Source: Cyclobacteriaceae bacterium
Lineage (GTDB): Bacteria; Bacteroidota; Bacteroidia; Cytophagales; Cyclobacteriaceae
DNA length: 11,566 bases
Direction of reading: 5' to 3'
NCBI GenBank assembly: GCA_009885605.1
Contig: VFKK01000231.1
Location: 1 to 11,566, forward strand
In this document: positions 6,740 to 11,566 of the stretch, piece by piece
How the letters are laid out: each line of letters starts with the position of its first letter
Position numbering within the stretch: the first letter of the stretch is position 1
Notes under the pieces: generated by a model
What the model was told of the DNA's origin: nothing
The model's database searches: none
Seen by the model: only the letters and a program-made list of their open reading frames with translations
Position numbers and translations under genes: made by a program

Positions 6740-7135
6740 CTACCTGACTCTCGCTTCCCAAATCCGTATGAAAAGCATGTGCGCCATTCGGCGGGCATGT
6801 TCTTTTGCGAAGTCGGCGGTTTCTCCCTCAAAATATCTGTCAATAGTGGAAAACCACAATTCCAGCCAATTACCAAAATGCACCTGCTCAATGCTATTGT
6901 CCACAGCTGTATCTACTTCCCGGTGAACCTGAATTGGATTGAATTTACCCGCTCCGGGCCCGGATTGCAGCAGGATCATTTCCCAAAAATCACTCAGATG
7001 GATCAAATGGGTATCCCAATCCTTTACCACCTCGTTGAAAATCGGTCCCAGAGTTTCATGAATCCGAATTTGGTCGTAGAATCTCCGAACCAAAAAATCC
7101 ACTTCTTTGCGTGTAATGATATCCAACTTTTCCAT
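6740..7135 (-). CDS. Group III truncated haemoglobin
   Basis: This is a small haem protein of the truncated (2-on-2) globin superfamily, group III, 131 residues long and expected in the cytoplasm. Aligned by eye with Campylobacter jejuni Ctb, the key positions are present: Tyr20 (B10) in RRFYDQI, the LGPIFN signature at 29-34, His43 (E7) seven residues before FW (50-51), proximal His71 (F8) in QVHREV, and Trp90 (G8) in FGNWLELW. Group III members have been linked to oxygen handling and resistance to nitric oxide or related stress; the particular role here is not known. The ATG lies 2 bases after the stop of the phosphodiesterase gene, so the two are cotranscribed and probably translationally coupled. 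Nothing in the sequence shows a nitric-oxide-responsive site. Identification is firm because every ligand-pocket residue is conserved. Confidence 0.93.
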   Translation of the reverse strand: MEKLDIITRKEVDFLVRRFYDQIRIHETLGPIFNEVVKDWDTHLIHLSDFWEMILLQSGPGAGKFNPIQVHREVDTAVDNSIEQVHFGNWLELWFSTIDRYFEGETADFAKEHARRMAHMLFIRIWEARVR

Positions 7136-7137
7136 GC

Positions 7138-8379
7138 TCAGTCTTTTAAAATAGGGGCTAAAACCTCTGATTTCCCATCGATGTCCGAAGGAACTGGCAA
7201 TCCCAAAATTTGGCAGATAAGCGGGAAAATATGAATATTCTCAAACCGATCTATTTTGAAGCCTTCTTTGATCTCGGGTCCGTTGGCGTAAAAAATTCCA
7301 TGCATTTCACGGTACTGCGGGCTGAAGCCGTGTTCACCAAAAACATTTGTTTTAAACATAGCTGAATTGTTTTGATATCTGAAAATACCTAGCTCATCCG
7401 CCAGGTAATATCCGAGTTCGGGCAAAATCAAAATGTCCCCGATCCGATCCGGAAACCGGGAAATATCTTTGTAGCTCTCTAAACTCGAGACATCCTCAAT
7501 CTTAAAATTCCCCGGACGCTGTTTCAACATCTCGATCACTTCCGTTTTTTGGTCAGGCTTCGCCAAATGCAAATGCGCCAAAGCACCGTTATTGACCACA
7601 CGGGCATCGATACCTTCAATCAGGTTATCCAAGTTGATCAGCTTTTCTTTTGGCACATCAGCCATGCCGTGGTCGGAAACGAGAATGATATTGATAGCAA
7701 GATCAAAACTTTTCAGTCCTTCAAACAAAGCTCCCAACTCGCGATCCAATTTTTCCAAACTAGCCCCAAGTTTCTCGTCATTATTGGGACCATATCGATG
7801 CCCAGTATTATCCATGTCTGAAAAATAAAGCGTAATCAGCCTTGGACGCTCTGTCTCCGGCAATTGGAGCCACTCAAAGACTTTAGCTACCCGGGTCAGA
7901 TTCGGGACATTTCCATCGTAATCGTAATAATAACTCGGCCTCACTCCTTTAACAGGGGCCTCAGAACCAACAAAAAAGTAACTCGCTGCTTTCATTCCAT
8001 TTTGCTCGGCCAGTACCCAAATCGGAGTGCCTCCATACCAATAGCCATCCTGAACAATATTCCTGTCACCCATCGTGTAGACTTGGTTTTTGAACGGCTC
8101 AAAAAAAGAATTATCCACCAATCCATGATGCTCAGGTTTCATTCCTGTTGCAATCGTGTAATGATTTGGAAAAGTTTTACTTGGAAAAGATGGAATCAGG
8201 CCATCTGCTGCCGTCCCATTTTCGATAAATCGAGAAAGATTTTCCGGTTTGAAGCGCTCCACATAATCATATCGGAATCCATCCAATGAAATTAAAATCA
8301 CATAAGAAGGTTTGGTTTCCTGGCCATAGCCGGTGAAAACAATCCCCAAAAACAAAACAACAGCTATTAACCGTTTCAT
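7138..8379 (-). CDS. Exported nucleotide pyrophosphatase/phosphodiesterase (NPP family, alkaline phosphatase superfamily)
   Basis: The 413-residue protein has a Sec signal peptide (MKRLIAVVLFLGIVFTGYG, mature form starting at Gln20) and a single NPP catalytic domain that hydrolyses phosphodiester or pyrophosphate bonds of nucleotides or related substrates using two zinc ions. All ligands are visible: Asp33 in SLDGFRYDY, nucleophile Thr69 in SKTFPNHY, Asn90 in LVDNSFF, Asp190 and His194 in DNTGH, Asp236 and His237 in VSDHGM, and His350 in EHGFSP. Their spacing follows the Xanthomonas enzyme closely. The ATG at 8379 is preferred over a TTG one codon upstream. Upstream, ATTG and TATTTTTA separated by 20 bp on the minus strand may be the promoter. 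It is the first gene of an operon with the truncated haemoglobin. Intact active site and normal length suggest a working extracytoplasmic enzyme; nucleotide, phospholipid or sugar-nucleotide preference cannot be told. Confidence 0.93.
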   Translation of the reverse strand: MKRLIAVVLFLGIVFTGYGQETKPSYVILISLDGFRYDYVERFKPENLSRFIENGTAADGLIPSFPSKTFPNHYTIATGMKPEHHGLVDNSFFEPFKNQVYTMGDRNIVQDGYWYGGTPIWVLAEQNGMKAASYFFVGSEAPVKGVRPSYYYDYDGNVPNLTRVAKVFEWLQLPETERPRLITLYFSDMDNTGHRYGPNNDEKLGASLEKLDRELGALFEGLKSFDLAINIILVSDHGMADVPKEKLINLDNLIEGIDARVVNNGALAHLHLAKPDQKTEVIEMLKQRPGNFKIEDVSSLESYKDISRFPDRIGDILILPELGYYLADELGIFRYQNNSAMFKTNVFGEHGFSPQYREMHGIFYANGPEIKEGFKIDRFENIHIFPLICQILGLPVPSDIDGKSEVLAPILKD

Positions 8380-8776
8380 CAATCAGAATTTTACTAAAAA
8401 TACCCCGGGATAAAGTGTAAATCAATCAAAAAAAACCATGTTTAAAACGAATGTTACAAAAGACCTCCGGAATTACCATTTCAAATCGGGTTTATCTTTT
8501 CTGCGAAAGGGATTTTACACAGCATCTAAATCCAGATGGGGTTTATCCATTTATTATTAAAAACCAGTATGGGGAATAAGCCTCAAAATCGGGTATTTTA
8601 TCCCCCTCTTTTTTTCAAAAACCCTCAAATCTGAGCGTAATTGAGTTGGAATAAGAATTGAATTCTAATACCAAGTCTCCTCATCTAAACGGGATCAAAA
8701 TAGTTGATTTTAATTTTCAGAACGAAATAACCCGCAACAAAAAAATCAAAACTTAAAGCTGGAAACAGCAAAAATT
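8380..8776. other. 397-bp divergent intergenic region with spaced repeats
   Basis: No credible gene lies here. The region separates the leftward NPP operon from the rightward OmpA gene and must hold both promoters. The motif GGGTTTATC occurs exactly at 8488-8496 and 8539-8547, and a related copy, GGGTATTTTATC, begins at 8591. The intervals are 51 and 52 bp. Copies one and three also share the left flank TCAAA(A)TC. For the OmpA gene, TAATTTTC at about 8711 is a one-mismatch -7 candidate without a clear -33 partner. The remainder is AT-rich with short A runs, and no stable hairpin was recognised. Confidence 0.45.
8395..8425 (-). promoter_or_regulatory. Possible Bacteroidota-type promoter for the NPP-haemoglobin operon
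   Basis: On the minus strand TTG (8423-8425) is separated by 20 bp from TATTTTTA (8395-8402), which has one mismatch to the -7 consensus TAnnTTTG. Position is right for the gene beginning at 8379, but the leader would be only about 10 bases and such AT-rich matches are common by chance. Confidence 0.25.
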
Positions 8777-9460
8777 ATGAAGACAAACAGACAAATTTTA
8801 GTTATTGCACTAATTGCATCACTTTCATTCGTTACGATTAGTTGTAAAACCAGTAACGCTGTAAAAGGCGCCGCTATCGGTGGAACTGTTGGCGGTGTGG
8901 CCGGAGGATTAATTTCCGGAGGCAACAATACTGCAACCGGAATTATCATCGGAGCAGCTATTGGCGGATCTGCAGGTGCGATCATCGGTAGAGAAATGGA
9001 TAAGCAAGCTGAAGAACTGGAAAGAGAACTTGAAGCTGCTGAAGTTGAAAGAGTAGGTGAAGGTATCAAGGTAACTTTTGATTCAGGTCTGTTATTTGGA
9101 ATCAACAAGTCAACGCTTAATCCGGCGGCAAAAGCGAATTTGGACAGTCTTGCTAAAACACTCAATAAGTACGAAGACACCAACATTGTGATTGACGGAC
9201 ATACTGATAACACAGGAACCGAAAAGCATAACATGGCTCTATCAATCGACCGCGCTAACACAGTGGAAAAATATCTTAGAAATCTTGGCGTAAATGCTTC
9301 AAGAATCACTACCAATGGTTTTGGCGAAACGCTTCCAGAAGTAAGTAATGATACTCCGGAAGGAAGAACTCAAAACAGAAGAGTAGAAATCGGAATCGTT
9401 GCAAATGAAAAAATGCAAGAGGAAGCAAAAAAAGGAAAATTAGAGGGTAAAAGACCTTAA
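8777..9460 (+). CDS. OmpA-family lipoprotein with glycine-zipper segment and C-terminal peptidoglycan-binding domain
   Basis: This 227-residue envelope protein resembles YiaD-type OmpA lipoproteins. It starts with a signal peptide ending at TISC, giving lipidated Cys23; Thr at -3 is unusual for a lipobox, so processing is likely but not certain. Residues 31-71 form two glycine-zipper hairpins (AAIGGTVGGVAGG and IIGAAIGGSAGAIIG) able to insert in a membrane. A charged helix (72-95) leads to the OmpA domain (about 97-208) with VTFDSGLLF, GHTDNTG (Asp144), LSIDRANTV (Arg159), GFGE and NRRVEI; Asp144 and Arg159 are the residues that normally grip diaminopimelate of peptidoglycan. The tail (209-227) is lysine- and glutamate-rich. 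No acidic surface-export signal follows Cys23, so it probably faces the periplasm and anchors outer membrane to cell wall. It is monocistronic and ends at a strong terminator. Confidence 0.93.
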   Translation: MKTNRQILVIALIASLSFVTISCKTSNAVKGAAIGGTVGGVAGGLISGGNNTATGIIIGAAIGGSAGAIIGREMDKQAEELERELEAAEVERVGEGIKVTFDSGLLFGINKSTLNPAAKANLDSLAKTLNKYEDTNIVIDGHTDNTGTEKHNMALSIDRANTVEKYLRNLGVNASRITTNGFGETLPEVSNDTPEGRTQNRRVEIGIVANEKMQEEAKKGKLEGKRP

Positions 9461-9484
9461 CTTTTCTTTCAATCAATACATCAA

Positions 9485-9517
9485 GAGGTGGCCAAATGGT
9501 CACCTCATTTTTTTTTT
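9485..9517 (+). terminator. Intrinsic terminator of the OmpA-family gene
   Basis: GAGGTGGCC (9485-9493), loop AAAT, and GGTCACCTC (9498-9506) give a 9-bp stem with a single G-T wobble, followed by A and ten consecutive T. It begins 24 bases after the OmpA stop and is a textbook intrinsic terminator for the plus strand. Confidence 0.93.
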
Positions 9518-9555
9518 CTGGAATTTTGCTGAGTTAACTTCCGGGGTAACTGCTG

Positions 9556-9572
9556 ATTTCAATAATTGAAAT
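9556..9572. repeat. 17-bp perfect palindrome between convergent genes
   Basis: ATTTCAAT-A-ATTGAAAT is a perfect 8-bp inverted repeat around one central base, midway between the OmpA terminator and the end of the TMTC-like gene. Neither strand has a T tract after it, so it is a poor terminator. It may be a protein-binding site, a transcript-end hairpin or chance. Confidence 0.3.
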
Positions 9573-9640
9573 TGGAGAAAAGGACTGGGTTGGAAAAAAT
9601 CTATGAAAGCTCAGGAAAAAAATAAAAAGATTGGGGCATT

Positions 9641-11566
9641 TTATTGGGTAAGCAACTTCTGATAATACTCCATCTTCTCTTTATTCCCAAGTGATCGATT
9701 AATCAGGTACAGATTTGAGATTATATTTTTACTGGTTCCGTATTTGAGAGCATTTTCAAAAGTTTCAGCAGCTTGGACTTCTTTTCTTTGTATCAATTGA
9801 ACCATCCCGAGGTTGGAATAAGCATTGAATTTATCCTCCGCTCCTGCCTCTATCGCTTCCCGATAATATTTCTCAGCATCCGGATATTTCCTTTCTTTCA
9901 TGAAAGCGATTGTACCTAAGTTTGTTAGAACCGTTGAATTCTTGGAGTCAGCTTCGTATGCTTTGAGAAATTTTGATTTTGCATTCAACGTATCACTGGA
10001 TTCTAACAGTGCTTTTCCATAGGCTGCAAAAAATAAAGGGTATTTCTCTGATCCTCCAAATTCCTGAAAATCATTTTCACATTTCTTATACTGAACAATT
10101 GCCTCGGTAAAATTCTTCTGTTCGAACGCATCATTTCCAGCTTTCAAAGCAAGTAAGAATCCTGTTTCCTTAACGCTAATTCCACCTTCTGTTTGATATT
10201 TTTTCGCATTTTCCAGATTTCCCACTTTGGTATACAAAAAGGCCAGATTATGATTGATTTCAGGATCTTCTTTGAATTCAAGTGCCTTCTCAAACATTTG
10301 AATTGCGTTAAGATCTTCTCCCTTTCTGAGGTAAGTAAGGCCCAAATTTTTATAAGTAGGAAAAAATTCGGGTTTGGAAGTTTTCAAGCTATTGAGATAA
10401 TACTCCTCCGCTTTTTCAAAATCTCCCTTTATAAAATAAATCATGGCAAGTTTAAACCAGCCGAACTGGGCTTTTGGGTTTTTCTTGATCGTCTCTTCAA
10501 GAATCGGGATCGCCCGGGCCGAGTCCCCCAAATTCAATAAAACTTCTGCCAAGGCATTGTTATATTGAGAAACTGAAGCATTTTTTCCCAGAATGAGATT
10601 CATTTGATCAAACTCTGAAACAGCTTCCTCAAAATAGGTTTTTGCAGAATCCGGCGAAACTTTATTTATCTCATTTCCTTTCAGCCGGAGCTCTTCGCCC
10701 AGCATGGCATGGGTTCTCCAACTTTTCGGGGCTGTTTCCACGCCTGATTTGGAAAGAGTCATATTGCTTTCCCAAACTTGCGACCTGTCAATTGTTTTCC
10801 AGGTAAATCCAAGAAAAACAGGTGCAAAAACAGCAACCATTACAATTGGTAGTTTTTGAATTTTACGGCTCTGTAACAGGACGAATAAGCCATAGACGAT
10901 GAGAAAACAAAAAGCGAGAGATGGAATAAATAAAAATCTCTCCCCCAGATTAGAGCCAATTGTAAGGGAAGTAGTCAGGTTGGCGAAAATTGAAAAGCTC
11001 GCGAAGTAAAAAATAATTCCAAAGCTGAAAAGACTACGAGTTTTTAGCCCTTTGAAAGCTACATAGATCAGTCCGCCTATAATTATTAAACTTAGCCAAA
11101 CAACCGGGTTTGAAAAAGTCTGAACTGAGATCTGACTGAAGGAATAATCCCAGGAAAGCGGATGAGGGAAAAACAACAACTTGATGTATTGCAGGTAAAT
11201 AAAAAGATTGGTTGCTAATCTTTCACCACCATCCAAGCCATAGAGGACACTATTTATAATTGAATTATAACTAACTGAAACATCATCCAGGATAATCCCT
11301 CTGGCAGCCAAATACAAAGCTGTCGGAATTATAAATGGAATCGTTGCCATCACAGATTCCAAAAAAGTTTTTTTCTGAAAAAAATAAGCGATTAACCCCA
11401 CCAGTGCTATCATGGGTAAACTTTCTTCTTTTGAAATCAGGGAAATGAAAAACAATAAGCCCACAAGCAGATTCTTGATACGGTCTAGTTTACCCTCATT
11501 TTTTATCCAGATTGAAATTGCCCATAAGGCAAAAATGGCAGCTAATAAAGAGTCGCGACTCTTCAC
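9641..11566 (-). CDS. TMTC-like polytopic membrane protein with C-terminal TPR domain (5' partial)
   Basis: The frame runs off the right edge, so the N-terminus is missing; the first codon seen is an internal GTG (residue 1, in VKSRDSLLAA). Residues 1-255 contain about eight hydrophobic segments with marks of the TMTC/PMT-type GT-C glycosyltransferase group: KSRDSLLA near the start, KLLFFPHPLSWDYS (129-142), and SNLGERFLFIPSLAF (205-219), equivalent to the ERxLYxPS segment of TMTC proteins. Residues about 284-641 are TPR repeats, e.g. GWFKLAMIYFIKGDFEKAEE (369-388) and TYKNLGLTYLRKGEDLNA (404-421), probably facing the periplasm. Animal TMTC proteins are O-mannosyltransferases, and Bacteroidota O-glycosylate exported proteins, so a role in protein glycosylation is possible. 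Many bacterial members are uncharacterised and may only scaffold. The missing N-terminus would hold the acidic catalytic motif, so activity cannot be judged. It is convergent with the OmpA gene. Confidence 0.85.
   Translation of the reverse strand: MKSRDSLLAAIFALWAISIWIKNEGKLDRIKNLLVGLLFFISLISKEESLPMIALVGLIAYFFQKKTFLESVMATIPFIIPTALYLAARGIILDDVSVSYNSIINSVLYGLDGGERLATNLFIYLQYIKLLFFPHPLSWDYSFSQISVQTFSNPVVWLSLIIIGGLIYVAFKGLKTRSLFSFGIIFYFASFSIFANLTTSLTIGSNLGERFLFIPSLAFCFLIVYGLFVLLQSRKIQKLPIVMVAVFAPVFLGFTWKTIDRSQVWESNMTLSKSGVETAPKSWRTHAMLGEELRLKGNEINKVSPDSAKTYFEEAVSEFDQMNLILGKNASVSQYNNALAEVLLNLGDSARAIPILEETIKKNPKAQFGWFKLAMIYFIKGDFEKAEEYYLNSLKTSKPEFFPTYKNLGLTYLRKGEDLNAIQMFEKALEFKEDPEINHNLAFLYTKVGNLENAKKYQTEGGISVKETGFLLALKAGNDAFEQKNFTEAIVQYKKCENDFQEFGGSEKYPLFFAAYGKALLESSDTLNAKSKFLKAYEADSKNSTVLTNLGTIAFMKERKYPDAEKYYREAIEAGAEDKFNAYSNLGMVQLIQRKEVQAAETFENALKYGTSKNIISNLYLINRSLGNKEKMEYYQKLLTQ

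Noticed and set aside
6779..7234. 151-codon plus-strand frame opposite the haemoglobin gene and the end of the NPP gene
   Set aside because: It spans two well-supported genes in antisense and has no domain or signal features.
8746..9315. 189-codon minus-strand frame opposite the OmpA gene
   Set aside because: It is a low-complexity shadow (Ser, Pro, Ala and Ile rich) of the glycine-zipper region, with no independent support.
1..11566. tRNA, rRNA, CRISPR array, transposase, integrase or attachment site
   Set aside because: None was recognised in a read of both strands; no repeat-spacer periodicity, terminal inverted repeats or target duplications were seen. This was done by eye, so a small non-coding RNA could be missed.

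Overview
The window looks like chromosomal DNA of a member of the Bacteroidota, most likely a Cytophagales-type organism such as a Cyclobacteriaceae member. That placement is an inference. It rests on AT-rich intergenic DNA, mostly absent Shine-Dalgarno sequences, Sec-exported proteins whose signal peptides end in a glutamine-start mature form, and a set of protein families common in that phylum. No rRNA, tRNA, CRISPR array, insertion sequence or phage gene was seen.

Left part, plus strand (1-3767). The window opens inside a DnaE-family polymerase (Pol III alpha) whose N-terminus lies outside. The palm aspartates are intact. The last visible PHP ligand positions are substituted, and the protein stops after the OB fold with no tau-binding domain, which fits an accessory, probably error-prone (DnaE2/ImuC-like) enzyme. 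After about 200 bp comes a compact type II toxin-antitoxin pair: an Xre/MbcA/ParS-type antitoxin and a RES-domain toxin. Two 11-bp direct repeats exactly 22 bp apart lie just before the antitoxin and look like its operator.

Middle part, minus strand (3927-8379). Read in the direction of transcription, the genes are: an exported nucleotide pyrophosphatase/phosphodiesterase, a group III truncated haemoglobin 2 bp downstream, a small bestrophin-like membrane protein, an exported protein with a CotH-like atypical kinase signature, and an exported 3-keto-disaccharide hydrolase (DUF1080) protein. The first two almost certainly form an operon. The last three may be cotranscribed, but gaps of 94 and 76 bp leave this open.

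Right part (8380-11566). A 397-bp divergent intergenic region contains a GGGTTTATC-type motif three times at 51-52 bp spacing. It precedes a plus-strand OmpA-family lipoprotein with a glycine-zipper segment, which ends at a strong intrinsic terminator. Converging on it from the right edge is the C-terminal part of a large TMTC-like membrane protein (GT-C-type membrane region plus many TPRs), cut off by the window end.

Most of the window is ordinary envelope and housekeeping-accessory content. The items most worth a second look are the CotH-like exported kinase candidate, the degenerate DnaE paralogue, the phased repeats at the toxin-antitoxin promoter, and the spaced repeats upstream of the OmpA gene. 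I did not find clear evidence of a wholly new multi-gene system.
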